A stretch of 64,000 nucleotides of DNA from JAVDCA01 sp963819385 (GCA_963819385.1 CAWFVV010000001.1:992001-1056000); one strand, 5' to 3'; shown: positions 43,485 to 53,037, numbered from the stretch's first letter. Notes: a model not told the origin generated them from the letters alone. Numbers and translations are program-made.

Positions 43485-45111
43485 TCAGATCGGCACGCGC
43501 TGCGGGCGCACCATGCGCACCCAGTAGGCGACGATCAGGCGCGTGAGGGTGAAGGCCGTGAACAGCGTCGTGATGATGCCGATGCCGAGCGTGACCGCGA
43601 AGCCCTTCACGGGGCCGGTGCCGATGAAGAACAGCACGGCGGCCGCGATGAAGGTCGTGATGTTGGAATCGAGAATGGTGGCGAGCGCGCGCGTGAACCC
43701 GGCATCGATCGCCGGGATCGCGTTGCGCCCGTGCCGCACCTCCTCGCGGATACGCTCGTAGATCAGCACGTTGGAATCGACCGCGATGCCGACCGTGAGC
43801 ACGATGCCGGCGATGCCCGGCAGCGTCAGCGTCGCGTTGAGCAGGGACAACGTGCCGAAGATCATGCCGACATTGATCGCGACCGCGATGTTGGCGAACA
43901 AGCCGAACAGGCCGTAGGTCACCAGCATGAAGATGATCACCAGCGCGGCGCCGACGATCGAGGCGTATTTGCCCTTGGTGATCGAATCCTGGCCGAGGCC
44001 GGGGCCGACCACGCGCTGCTCGATCGGCGTGAGCTTCGCCGGCAGCGCGCCGGCACGCAGCAGAATCGCGAGGTCGCCCGCGGACTGCACGGTGAAATTG
44101 CCGGAAATCTGCCCGACGTCCGCCGAGGATCGGCTCGCGGATCGAGGGCGCCGAGATCACCTTGTTGTCGAGGATGATCGCGAACGGCCGTCCGACGTTC
44201 TCCTGCGTCACCTCGCCGAACTTGCGCGCGCCGGTCGCGTCGAAGGTGAAATCCACCACCGGCTGGTTGTTCTGGTCGAAGCTGGCCTTGGCGTCGGTCA
44301 GGTTCGCGCCTTCGACCAGCACCTGCTTGTAAACGACGACCGCCTCCCCGCCCTCGCAGAGCGGAGGCTTCACGTCGGCTTTGTTCTGGTTCCTGGTCTC
44401 GCAGAGGGCCTCCGAGTCGGGCGGCACGTTCTGCGCATTTGCGTTCTGGTTGACCAGCCGGAACTCGAGCTTGGCGGTCTCGCCGAGGAGCTTGAGCAGC
44501 CGCTGCGGATCGCCGAGGCCGGGCACCTGGACCAGGATGCGGTCGACGCCCTCGCGCTGCACGGTGGGCTCGACGAGGCCCATCTCGTTGACGCGCCGCT
44601 CGATGATCGGGATCGACTGGTCGACCGTCTGGCGCACGCGGTCGTTCATCGCGGCTTCGCTCGGCGTGAGCCGGATCAGGCCGCCGCCCGCGTCGGTCAC
44701 GGCGAGGCTCTGGTCACCCGTCACACCGATGATGTTGTTAGTGATGGGCTGCGACAGGGCGCGCAGCTTCTCCAGTCCCGCCTGGAAATCTTGGCCTTCC
44801 TTGATGCGCACCTCGACGGCGTTCCCGCGGATCTGCGGCAACGTCGCGTACAGGATCCGCGCGTCGCGTAGCGTCTTGCGCACCTCTTCGCGCAGCGTGG
44901 TCAGCCGCTGCTTGCGCACGTCGGCAGTGTCCACCTCGAGCAGAATGTGCGAGCCGCCCTGCAGGTCGAGGCCGAGCACCAGATAGCGCTGCGCCCAGGT
45001 CGGCCACTTCTTGACGGTGTCCTGCGAGACGAAATTCGGAATCGCGCACGCGCATACGATCAGCGCCGTGAGCAGGATCGCCGCCGCTTTCCACCGTGCG
45101 AAATAGAGCAT
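43485..45111 (-). CDS. secD: Protein translocase subunit SecD, interrupted by a frameshift
   Basis: N-terminal part shows the first TM segment, LGLDLQGGSHILLEVDT, SIPIIERRVNEMGLVEP and QVPGLGD, the P1 periplasmic head, and IILDNKVISAPSIREPILGG. The C-terminal TM domain (QSAGDLAILLRAGALPAKL, VGIAVDSNVLIYERIREE) is in another frame. The break is near 44119-44127: the text CTCGGCGGACGTCGGG would be continuous if a second CTCGGCGG unit were present, suggesting loss of one 8-bp tandem copy, though a one-base indel also works. Corrected length about 544 residues. yajC-secD-secF operon, yajC 30 nt upstream. Confidence 0.88.
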
Positions 45112-45141
45112 GATCCCGCGTCCACCTGGAATTCAGCGGCC

Positions 45142-45492
45142 TCAGCTGGCGGCGACGTCGTTTCCGACCGGCTCGCCTTTGGCGCGCACCTCGCTCACCA
45201 TCGACCGCATTTGCCGCACTCGCACGTTCTGGGCGATCTCGATCTCGATCTGCTCGTCATCGACCAGCTTGGTCACCCGCCCGACGGTGCCGCCCGATGT
45301 CACCACGCTGTCGCCCTTGCGCAGGTTCTTCACCATTTCCTGGTGCTGCTTCGCTCGCTTCTGCTGCGGCCGGATCAGCAGCATGTACATGATCGCGATG
45401 ATCGCGACGAATGGAAAGAACTGAAAGTACTGCTCGAGACCGCCGAAACCGCCTCCCGACGCGGCTTGAGCATAGGCGGGCGTAATCCACAT
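45142..45492 (-). CDS. yajC: Preprotein translocase subunit YajC
   Basis: 116-residue small membrane protein of the SecDF-YajC complex. One TM helix (FPFVAIIAIMYMLLIRPQQKR) with the conserved RPQQKRAKQH and a soluble beta part (LRKGDSVVTSGGTVGRV). First gene of the yajC-secD-secF operon, divergent from the DUF815 ATPase gene with a 208-bp intergenic region that must contain both promoters. Confidence 0.95.
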   Translation of the reverse strand: MWITPAYAQAASGGGFGGLEQYFQFFPFVAIIAIMYMLLIRPQQKRAKQHQEMVKNLRKGDSVVTSGGTVGRVTKLVDDEQIEIEIAQNVRVRQMRSMVSEVRAKGEPVGNDVAAS

Positions 45493-45700
45493 GAACGGTC
45501 TCCCCTCCCCCGCCGGGGCAAATAGGGGTCGGAATCCGAGTAGTTCGGCCCGACCCCGCGGTTGGCGCGGAATATAATGACCACGGGCCTGATTGCAACG
45601 CCAAGCCCGGCTGATTTGGCGTCGCGCGCGACGCGCCCGGCACCTTGCGGGCGGCAGCCCGCGGGGCTAAGGAACACCATCCCCGCTCGAATACAACATC

Positions 45701-46606
45701 ATGTCTGAAAAAGATAAAATCGCGTCGCCGCAGCCCGATTCCGCGGTCCTTCGTCGCATCGCCGATGCGCTGGAGCGGCTCGCGCCACCGGCCCGCACGA
45801 CTGCAGACCTCGGCGGCGCCGATGCCTACATCTGGCACCCCGGTCGCGGCCTCGTCGCGGTGCCGCGCGTCAACCGGGTCGACATGTCGCTGCTCAAGGG
45901 CATCGACCGCATGCGCGACATCCTGGTGGAGAACACCGAGCGCTTCGCGCGCGGCCTGCCCGCCAACAACGCGCTCCTGTGGGGCGCGCGCGGCATGGGC
46001 AAGTCCTCGCTCGTCAAGGCCGCGCATGCCGGCGTCAATGCGGCGCTCGGCGCCAAGGACCGAAAGCTGGCCGGGCTGCTCAAGCTCGTCGAAATCCACC
46101 GCGAGGACATCGAGAGCCTGCCCGAGCTGATGACCGGGCTGCGCGCGCAGCCCTACCGTTTCATCGTCTTTTGCGACGATCTGTCCTTCGACGCCGAGGA
46201 CACCTCCTACAAATCGCTCAAGGCCGTGCTGGAAGGTGGCATCGAGGGACGGCCCGAGAACGTCATCCTCTATGCGACGTCGAACCGCCGGCACTTGATG
46301 TCGCGCGACATGATGGAGAACGAGCGCTCGACCGCGATCAATCCGGGCGAGACCGTCGAGGAAAAAGTATCGCTGTCCGACCGCTTCGGCCTATGGCTCG
46401 GCTTTCACCGCTGCAGCCAGGACGAGTTTCTCGCCATGGTCGAGGGCTACGTGGCGCATTTCCACATTCCGGTGGATGCCGAGACGCTGCGGCGTGAGGC
46501 GCTCGAATGGGCGACGACGCGCGGCTCGCGCTCAGGACGCGTGGCGTGGCAGTTCGTGCAGGATTTGGCCGGACGGCTCGGCGTCGCGCTACGCGGCGGC
46601 GCCTGA
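45701..46606 (+). CDS. DUF815 AAA+ ATPase
   Basis: 301-residue DUF815 family protein. Walker A reads GARGMGKSSLVKA, Walker B is RFIVFCDDLSFD, and the ADP-sensing region is SNRRHLMSRDM. The C-terminal lid helices end in a helical stretch (LEWATTRGSRSGRVAWQFVQD). Function unknown; the family is widespread beside yajC or secDF in proteobacteria. Its ATP-dependent action on a protein or nucleic acid is inferred only from the fold. Confidence 0.9.
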   Translation: MSEKDKIASPQPDSAVLRRIADALERLAPPARTTADLGGADAYIWHPGRGLVAVPRVNRVDMSLLKGIDRMRDILVENTERFARGLPANNALLWGARGMGKSSLVKAAHAGVNAALGAKDRKLAGLLKLVEIHREDIESLPELMTGLRAQPYRFIVFCDDLSFDAEDTSYKSLKAVLEGGIEGRPENVILYATSNRRHLMSRDMMENERSTAINPGETVEEKVSLSDRFGLWLGFHRCSQDEFLAMVEGYVAHFHIPVDAETLRREALEWATTRGSRSGRVAWQFVQDLAGRLGVALRGGA

Positions 46607-46622
46607 GCCCAATCGTCCTTGA

Positions 46623-48005
46623 TCAGGTGCCGGTCGGCAGAAACTGCGACGGATCGACGGGCGATGATCCTTTGCGGATCTCGAAATGAAGCTGCGGAAC
46701 CTGGACCCCGCCGGTCTGGCCCGACTTGGCGATCACCTGCCCGCGGTGGACGTGATCGTTGCGCTTGACCAGGATCTCGCTCGCATTGGCATAGGCCGTG
46801 ACGAAGCCGTTCTCGTGCCGGATCAGCACCAGGTTGCCGTACCCTTTGAGCTCGTTGCCCGCATAGGCGACGACGCCGTCCTCGGCGGCACGCACGTCGG
46901 TGCCTTGCGGAACCGCGAGATCAATACCGTCATTGCGCTGACCATTCGGCTTCGACCCGAACGTCGCGATCACGCGGCCGCGCACCGGCCAGCGGAATGT
47001 CAGTGCCTTGGCGATCGGGGTCGGCGCCGCGGCGGCGGTCGCTTGCGTGCCGGACACGGCAACGCGCGCGGCAGGCGCGGCTTCGGCGGTCACGACTGGA
47101 TGCGGCGCGGGCGCCTGTACGTGCGGCGGCTGCACCTTGGGCGCCGTGGGCGCGGGCGGCGTGACGGAACGTGACGCCGTCATCTGGCCCGGAATGAAAA
47201 TCCGGTCGCCGATCTTCAGATGCGTCTGCGGCGCGATCTTGTTCGCCGCCGCGATCTGCGCGACCGGCTTGTGATAGCGCCGGGAGATCGACATCAGCGT
47301 CTCGCCGCGCACGACAATGTGGACGTTGGCCGAGGCCGTGGACGCCGTGGTCTCGGTCGGAGGCGGCGGCGCATAGTGATGCGGCGCGGGCTGCGCCGGT
47401 GTCGCCGCGACCGCATGGTCATGGTTGTACTTCGGAATGACGAGGCGCAAGCCGGTGTGGATTTCGCTCGGGCTGCGCAGGCCGTTCGCCTGCATGATCG
47501 CGCTCGCCGGCACGCCATATTTCTTGGCAAGGCTTTCGGCGGTCTCGCCTGGGCCGACCATGATGGCGGTTCCGCCATCCCAGTTCCAGCCCGGCTGCTG
47601 CCGATGCGGGATCGAGCCCGTCACCTCGTGGGCGGGCGGCGGAGGCAGCGGCGGCGGTAGCGCGGCATGCACCGGTGCGGGCGTCGGCGCCGGATAGGAT
47701 GATGGCGTGTACGACCCCATCCCGCCTCCACCACCCGTAACGCCGACCGCCGCGACGCTCGCGGGACGGTTTGCGTTCGGCGGTGGCGGCAGCGGCTGCG
47801 ACGCGATGTGACTCGTGGGCGCCGGCGCCGGCTGCACGGAACCGGTCACTTCCGCCGGCGCGGACGAACGCGACGCGAAAGGGTTGGAGTTGGGATTGCC
47901 GAAACGGGAAGTGTCCGAGCTGCAGCCCGCGACACCGACCGCCAACGCCCCGAGCATCGCGAGCCGGGACCATGGGCGTCCCGGAAACCTGACGACCGCA
48001 CACAT
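46623..48005 (-). CDS. LysM/M23 lipoprotein (NlpD/EnvC-like, degenerate LytM)
   Basis: 460-residue lipoprotein with signal ending VGVAGCSS (lipobox Val-Ala-Gly-Cys). Two LysM domains follow (GPGETAESLAKKYGVPAS and VVRGETLMSISRRYHKPV, around residues 150 and 230), then a Pro-rich spacer and a C-terminal M23 LytM domain. The M23 zinc ligands are degraded: the HxxxD motif reads RNDGID (His lost) and the HxH motif reads PQLHFE (first His lost). This is the hallmark of NlpD/EnvC-type activators, which switch on amidases instead of cutting peptidoglycan. ATG 48005 chosen; GTG 48017 also possible. In the surE-pcm-nlpD order. Confidence 0.9.
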   Translation of the reverse strand: MCAVVRFPGRPWSRLAMLGALAVGVAGCSSDTSRFGNPNSNPFASRSSAPAEVTGSVQPAPAPTSHIASQPLPPPPNANRPASVAAVGVTGGGGGMGSYTPSSYPAPTPAPVHAALPPPLPPPPAHEVTGSIPHRQQPGWNWDGGTAIMVGPGETAESLAKKYGVPASAIMQANGLRSPSEIHTGLRLVIPKYNHDHAVAATPAQPAPHHYAPPPPTETTASTASANVHIVVRGETLMSISRRYHKPVAQIAAANKIAPQTHLKIGDRIFIPGQMTASRSVTPPAPTAPKVQPPHVQAPAPHPVVTAEAAPAARVAVSGTQATAAAAPTPIAKALTFRWPVRGRVIATFGSKPNGQRNDGIDLAVPQGTDVRAAEDGVVAYAGNELKGYGNLVLIRHENGFVTAYANASEILVKRNDHVHRGQVIAKSGQTGGVQVPQLHFEIRKGSSPVDPSQFLPTGT

Positions 48006-48121
48006 GGGTCTACTCACTGGTACGCAACAAAAACGGATAGGTCAGTTAAAGAGGCGCGAGGTAAAGATTGCTTTAAGCAGGAAACCGGCGCTTAACACTA
48101 ACCGAATGGGGCCGAAATTCG

Positions 48122-48780
48122 TCACAATTCGCGCGCTTTTCCAGGCAAAAGCGGTACAAACCGCACGCCGATCAGGTTCTCGCGCGTGAGACCTTGTTTA
48201 GTCTTCGTTAGCGTTACGATCACTTGTGCGCCTGCGTGCGGCCCGAGCGGTAGCACCATGACGCCGCCCTCCCCGAGCTGATCGACGAGCGCCTGCGGGA
48301 TTCCTCGGCCGCCGCCGTGACCAGGATGCGCTCGAACGGCGCCCTGTCGGGCGCCCCCGCGAGCCCGTCGCCGGCGATCACGTCCACATTCGTATAGCCG
48401 AGCGTCTTGAGCCGCCCGCGCGCCGCATCCGCGAGCGTGCGGTAGCGCTCGATGGTCACGACCTCGCGCGCGAGCCGCGACAGGACCGCGGCCTGATAGC
48501 CCGAACCGGTGCCGATCTCGAGCGCGCGATGCTCCGGCCGCACCGCGAGGCGCTCCGTCATATAGGCGACCACGTAGGGCTGGCTGATGGTCTGGCCGCA
48601 GGCGATCGGCAGCGCCTGGTCCGCGTAGGCGACGTCGGCGTGGGTCGGCGCGACGAAATGCTCGCGCGGCACCTCGTCCATGGCATGCAGCACCGCGGCA
48701 TCGGTGATTCCGTGCCGGCGCAGGCTGAGCAGGAATTCCATGCGGCCGACCCGATCGTCGGCCCACGGCGTTGAGGACAC
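48122..48780 (-). CDS. pcm: Protein-L-isoaspartate O-methyltransferase, interrupted by a -1 frameshift
   Basis: Repair enzyme methylating isoaspartyl residues. N-terminal text MEFLLSLRRHGITDAAVL and VPREHFV, SAM motif EIGTGSGYQAAVLSRLA. The frame breaks near 48299-48303: TTCCTC appears where the family would give one more A on the minus strand (GAGGAAATCC), after ILVTAAAEE. With it restored the text runs IPQALVDQLGEGGVMVLPLG to the end, 219 residues. GTG start 48780 has AAGAGG 6 nt upstream. Follows surE. Confidence 0.85.
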
Positions 48781-48805
48781 GCGCCACCTCTTCGGCAGAA
48801 CGTCA

Positions 48806-48877
48806 GAGCATGATCCCGAAAGGGCCTGCCCCGCCGCACGCGATACGGGGTGGGAACCAGCTTCCGGAATCACGCTC
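48806..48877. repeat. Palindromic repeat, family A (third copy)
   Basis: Arms GAGCATGATC/ATCACGCTC. Lies in the surE-pcm gap, upstream of pcm. Confidence 0.8.
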
Positions 48878-48993
48878 CAACAACAAGCTAACGCGTGACG
48901 ACGATTCGAAGAACGTCATCACGGTTTAGCGCATGTCCCGGCGGCCTGGATAGCGGCCCTTCGGCAAGAATATCCGCCGATGCGCCGATCGCG

Positions 48994-49758
48994 TCAGTCG
49001 AACAGTTCGGCGAGCCGGGTCTTGAACCGCTCGTCCGTCAAGTCGATACGCAACGGCGTCACCGATATGCGGTTCTCGCGCAGCGCCTGCAGGTCGGTTC
49101 CATCGGGTGACGGCGGCCGCGGGCCGCGCGCGAAGGCGATCCAATAATACGGATTGCCGCGGCCGTCGTGGCGCGCGTCGATGCGCAGCCATTCCTGGTC
49201 GCGCTTGCCCTGGGACGTGACCTCGATGCCCTTCACGTCCCCGGGCACGCAGTCCGGGAAGTTGATGTTGACCAGGATGTCGGGCGGCATGCCCTCCGCC
49301 AGCACCTTGCGGATGATGCCGGGGCCGTGCGCGACCGCCGTGTCCCAATGCGGGTTCTGGCGGTTGGCGGCGCTGTAGCCCTGCGACAGCGCAAAGGATG
49401 GGATGCCCAGGATCGCGCCTTCGAGCGCGCCCGCGATCGTGCCCGAGTAGGTCACGTCCTCGGCCGCATTCTGCCCGCGGTTGACCCCCGACAGGATGAG
49501 ATCGGGCGCCTTGCCGTCGAGGATGTGGCGCACGCCCATGATGACGCAGTCGGTCGGCGTGCCTTTGATGGCGAAGCGCCGCTCGTCGACCGCGCGCAGA
49601 CGCAGCGGATCATTGAGCGAGAGCGAATGCGACACGCCGGACTGATCGAACTCGGGCGCCACGATCCACACCTCGTCGGAAAGAGCGCGCGCGATCTCGG
49701 CGCAGACGTCGAGGCCCGGCGCGTTGATGCCGTCGTCGTTGGTGACGAGGATGCGCAT
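48994..49758 (-). CDS. surE: 5'/3'-nucleotidase SurE
   Basis: 254-residue survival-protein nucleotidase. The metal-binding N terminus MRILVTNDDGINAPG carries the paired Asp residues, and ILSGVNRGQNAAEDVTYSGT follows, then ALSQGYS. Starts 6 nt after serS stop and precedes pcm; serS-surE-pcm-nlpD is the classical alphaproteobacterial order. Confidence 0.95.
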   Translation of the reverse strand: MRILVTNDDGINAPGLDVCAEIARALSDEVWIVAPEFDQSGVSHSLSLNDPLRLRAVDERRFAIKGTPTDCVIMGVRHILDGKAPDLILSGVNRGQNAAEDVTYSGTIAGALEGAILGIPSFALSQGYSAANRQNPHWDTAVAHGPGIIRKVLAEGMPPDILVNINFPDCVPGDVKGIEVTSQGKRDQEWLRIDARHDGRGNPYYWIAFARGPRPPSPDGTDLQALRENRISVTPLRIDLTDERFKTRLAELFD

Positions 49759-49764
49759 GCGCGG

Positions 49765-51042
49765 TCAGGCCCGCTCGATCGTCTTGATGCCGCCCATATA
49801 CGGCGCGAGGGCCTCCGGTACGGCGATCGCGCCGTTTCCCTGCTGATAGGTCTCCATCACGGCGATCAGCGCGCGGCCGACCGCGACGCCCGAGCCGTTG
49901 AGGGTGTGCACGTGATGCACCGCGCGGTCTTTGCCGCGGTAGCGCGCATTCATGCGGCGCGCCTGGAACTCACCGCACACCGAGCAGGACGAGATCTCGC
50001 GGAACATATTCTGCCCGGGCAGCCAGACCTCGATGTCGTAGGTCTTCTGCGACGCAAAGCCCATGTCGCCGGTGCATAGCGTGACGACGCGATAGTGCAG
50101 ATCGAGGCGGCGCAGTACCTCCTCGGCGCAGGCGAGCATGCGTTCGTGCTCGTCCCGGCTCTGCTCCGGCGTGGTGATCGAGACGAGCTCGACCTTGGTG
50201 AACTGGTGCTGGCGGATCATGCCGCGCGTGTCCTTGCCGGCGGCGCCCGCCTCGGCGCGGAAGCACGGCGTGCAGGCCGTGAGCCGCATCGGCAGCTCGG
50301 CCTCGTCGACGATCAATTCGCGCACCAGGTTGGTGAGCGAGACCTCGGCGGTGGGGATCAGCCAATGATCCGTCGTGGTGCGAAACTGATCCTCGGCGAA
50401 TTTCGGCAGTTGGGCGGTGCCGAACATGACTTGATCGAGCACCAACAGCGGCGGGTTGACCTCCGTATAGCCGTGCTCGCCGGTATGCAGGTCGAGCATG
50501 AACTGTCCGAGCGCGCGTTCGAGCCGCGCCAGCCCTTTCTTCAGCACGACGAACCGCGCGCCCGCGAGCTTGGCGGCGGTCTCGAAATCCATCTGCCCGA
50601 GCGCTTCGCCGAGTTCGAAGTGCTGCTTGGGTGCAACCGCGTAGTCGCGCTTCGCGCCGAACCGGTGATGCTCCACATTGCCGTGCTCGTCCTTGCCGTC
50701 CGGCACCTCGGCGAGCGGCAGGTTGGGAATCTCGGCGAGCGCCTTCTCGAGCTCGGCGGTGGCGTCCTTCTCGTCCACCTCCATGGCCGGGATCGCACCC
50801 TTGAGCTCGGCGACCTCGGTCATCAGCCGCGCGGCCGCGGCCTCATCCTTCTTTTTCTTCGCCTCGCCGATCTCGCGCGAGGCGGCGTTGCGGCGCGCCT
50901 GCGCCTGCTCGACCTTGCCGATGATTGCGCGCCGGCGTTCGTCGCGCGCCAGCACGCGCTTCGATTCAGGCGCGAGCCCGCGCCGCGCCAGCGCCGTGTC
51001 GAACGCGTCGGGATTATCGCGAATCCATTTGATGTCGTGCAT
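49765..51042 (-). CDS. serS: Serine--tRNA ligase
   Basis: 425-residue class II synthetase. The N-terminal long coiled-coil arm (LARDERRRAIIGKVEQAQARRN to KALAEIPN) grips the long variable arm of serine tRNAs. Motif 2 is FRAEAGAAGKDTRGMIRQHQF and motif 3 NGSGVAVGRALIAVMETYQ. Starts at MHDIKWIRDNP. The enzyme charges the tRNA-Ser genes found at 5179 and 5363. Confidence 0.95.
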   Translation of the reverse strand: MHDIKWIRDNPDAFDTALARRGLAPESKRVLARDERRRAIIGKVEQAQARRNAASREIGEAKKKKDEAAAARLMTEVAELKGAIPAMEVDEKDATAELEKALAEIPNLPLAEVPDGKDEHGNVEHHRFGAKRDYAVAPKQHFELGEALGQMDFETAAKLAGARFVVLKKGLARLERALGQFMLDLHTGEHGYTEVNPPLLVLDQVMFGTAQLPKFAEDQFRTTTDHWLIPTAEVSLTNLVRELIVDEAELPMRLTACTPCFRAEAGAAGKDTRGMIRQHQFTKVELVSITTPEQSRDEHERMLACAEEVLRRLDLHYRVVTLCTGDMGFASQKTYDIEVWLPGQNMFREISSCSVCGEFQARRMNARYRGKDRAVHHVHTLNGSGVAVGRALIAVMETYQQGNGAIAVPEALAPYMGGIKTIERA

Positions 51043-51070
51043 GGCTGCCGCCTGAAAATCCCAGTCCCAA

Positions 51071-51138
51071 GACGTGGATGGCCGGGACATAGGCGAGCGA
51101 AGCGACGCCGTTCTGAGAACGGCTATGCCCGGCCATGA
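51071..51138. repeat. Palindromic repeat, family C (second copy)
   Basis: Reads GTGGATGGCCGGGACATAGG onward and ends CGGCCATGACCC. A stretch of about 30 nt (GACATAGGCGAGCGAAGCG and onward) is shared with the copy at 60894-61020. In the tatC-serS gap. Confidence 0.8.
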
Positions 51139-51171
51139 CCCATGGAAAATACCGACCGTGGCTACGCGACG

Positions 51172-51978
51172 CTACTCGGCTGGATTACTCGCCGACCCGG
51201 CGGCCGCTGCCGCTTCGGCCTTTTTCGCCCGCTTTTCGTTAAAGCGCACCGACCAGATCGAGCCCTCGTAGAGCACGACCAGCGGCACCGCAAGCGACAA
51301 TTGGGACAGGACGTCGGGCGGGGTGAGGAACGCCGCGATCGCGACCGCGATCACGATGAAATAGCGACGCTTGCTGGCAAGCTGGTCCGACGTGATGATG
51401 CCGATCCGGCCCAGCAGGGTGAGGATCACGGGGAGCTGGAACGCAATGCCGAACGCGAAGATGAGCTTCATCATCAGCGTCAGATAATCGTCGACCTTGG
51501 GCAGGAGTTCGATCGCGGCATGGCCGTCGGCCGCGGCCTGCTGCATGCTGAGCGAGAAGCGCGCGAGCAGCGGCCACAGCACGAGATAGACCATGCCGGC
51601 GCCGATCACGAAGAAGACTGGCGTCGCGATCAGATAGGGCAGGAACGCGTGCCGTTCATTGCGATAGAGGCCGGGCGCGACGAACATGTAGAGCTGCGTC
51701 GCGATCACCGGAAACGAGATGAAGGCCGCGCCGAACATCGCGATCTTGAGCTGGACCACGAAATATTCGAGCAGCCCCGTGTAGATGAATTGCGCGTGCT
51801 CGGGGCCGGCCACCCACACGTAGGGCCAGGTCAGCACATTGTAGATCGGCTTGGCGACGAAGAAGCAGCCGATCAGCGCGATCCCGAAGGCGATCATCGA
51901 CTTGATGAGCCGCGAGCGCAGCTCGATCAGATGCTCCATCAACGGAGCCTTGGTGGACTCGATGTCCTCGTGGGTCAT
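51172..51978 (-). CDS. tatC: Sec-independent translocase subunit TatC
   Basis: 268-residue receptor for twin-arginine signal peptides, with six TM segments. Conserved MEHLIELRSRLIKS near the start, FYTGLLEYF-type region, and LPVILTLLGRIGI. The start codon overlaps tatB (ATGA). It is the receptor needed by the Tat amidohydrolase at 2163. Confidence 0.95.
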   Translation of the reverse strand: MTHEDIESTKAPLMEHLIELRSRLIKSMIAFGIALIGCFFVAKPIYNVLTWPYVWVAGPEHAQFIYTGLLEYFVVQLKIAMFGAAFISFPVIATQLYMFVAPGLYRNERHAFLPYLIATPVFFVIGAGMVYLVLWPLLARFSLSMQQAAADGHAAIELLPKVDDYLTLMMKLIFAFGIAFQLPVILTLLGRIGIITSDQLASKRRYFIVIAVAIAAFLTPPDVLSQLSLAVPLVVLYEGSIWSVRFNEKRAKKAEAAAAAGSASNPAE

Positions 51979-52457
51979 GCGGCCCGGTCTCCGCTCGTGG
52001 GCGGCGTCGGCGCGCTGGTCGTGGGTGCCGCGGCGGCGGAATCAGTGGTCGTCGCTGGCGTCGGCGTGGCGGCGGTTGGCGCAGGCTCAGCCGGAGCGGC
52101 TTCGGCCGCCGCCGGCGCGACCGCGTCGGCGGGCGGCGCAGGCGGCGCATCCGCGGCGGGCACGGAGCTCGCGGTCGGCTCGGAATGCTTCCATTCCGCC
52201 GACTCCTTGACCCCGGCCAACGGATCGAGGCCGGTGTTGAGGCTGCTCGCCGCCTCGTCGATGTCCTTCTTGAGGTCGGCCACCTCGGCTTCCCGGATCG
52301 CCTCGCGGAACTGGTCCTGGAACTCCGACGCCATGCGCCGGATCTTGCCGGTCCATTGGCCGATCGCGCGCAGCACGCCCGGCAATTCCTTCGGCCCGAT
52401 GAACACCAAAGCGACCACCGCGATCAGCAGCAGCTCGCTCCAGCTAACGTCGAACAT
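51975..52457 (-). CDS. tatB: Sec-independent translocase subunit TatB
   Basis: 160-residue TatB: MFDVSWSELLLIAVVALVF is the TM helix, with the conserved GPKELPGVLRA, followed by an amphipathic helix (QFREAIREAEVADLKKDIDE) and an Ala/Pro-rich tail. It overlaps tatC by 4 nt; tatA precedes it by 83 nt. Confidence 0.95.
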   Translation of the reverse strand: MFDVSWSELLLIAVVALVFIGPKELPGVLRAIGQWTGKIRRMASEFQDQFREAIREAEVADLKKDIDEAASSLNTGLDPLAGVKESAEWKHSEPTASSVPAADAPPAPPADAVAPAAAEAAPAEPAPTAATPTPATTTDSAAAAPTTSAPTPPTSGDRAA

Positions 52458-52540
52458 GGTGCTCTAGCTCCAATGGCCATACCGCCGGCCGCGGCCGGAG
52501 CTTTCTGCGGCCGATCCTCGCGACGAACCGGCGCGATCGG

Positions 52541-52780
52541 TCAGCCCGCTTTGTGAATCTCGGGCTGCGGCGCCGCCTGCGGGGTTTGATGCTCGATCGT
52601 CTTGGACGTGTCGGCCTTGGCCGTCTCGGACTTCTCGCTGTCGTCCTCCGACATGCCCTTCTTGAAGGCCTTGATCCCCGACGCGACGTCGCCCATCAGC
52701 CCGGAGATCTTGCCGCGGCCGCCAAACAGCAGCAGCGCCACGACCATCAGGAGCAGTATGTGTTGCCAGCTCAGACCCAT
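52541..52780 (-). CDS. tatA: Sec-independent translocase subunit TatA
   Basis: 79-residue TatA: MGLSWQHILLLMVVALLLFGG, then the FGRGKISGLMGDVA region and an acidic/basic tail. Forms the translocation pore. First gene of tatABC-serS-surE-pcm-nlpD. Confidence 0.95.
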   Translation of the reverse strand: MGLSWQHILLLMVVALLLFGGRGKISGLMGDVASGIKAFKKGMSEDDSEKSETAKADTSKTIEHQTPQAAPQPEIHKAG

Positions 52781-52957
52781 GGCACTCTATCCTCCGCACG
52801 GACGGGCTGCGCATTGCGCCACCGGCCCTCGGTTTCTACCTGAAATTAGGCTTCGGTCGCGGCAAAAACAAGGACTTCGGCGTTTCGCCGCGCCCCGGAT
52901 AGCGTGTCCGCGCCGGCACGGTAAATGCCGCGATTTGCGTCATGACGACACAGGCGC

Positions 52958-53009
52958 CAAGCGCGCCGCAAGGCGCTTCTTCGAGACAAGCGCGCCACAA
53001 GGCGCTTCT
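52958..53009 (-). terminator. Two tandem hairpins after scpB
   Basis: Two 23-nt units, 52958-52980 and 52987-53009, one mismatch apart, each able to form a stem AAGCGCC/GGCGC..CTT with a 4-nt loop. They lie about 30 nt past the scpB stop, on the minus strand. No U-run follows, so intrinsic termination is only possible, and mRNA protection is another option. Confidence 0.45.
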
Positions 53010-53037
53010 GCAAGAAAAGACGCGTTCAAGACGTGCC

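Noticed and set aside
42037..45111. 1024-codon open frame over secD, secF and the Mth938-like gene
   Set aside because: Only the SecD N-terminal part is real; the remainder is a GC-rich shadow frame of secF and neighbours.
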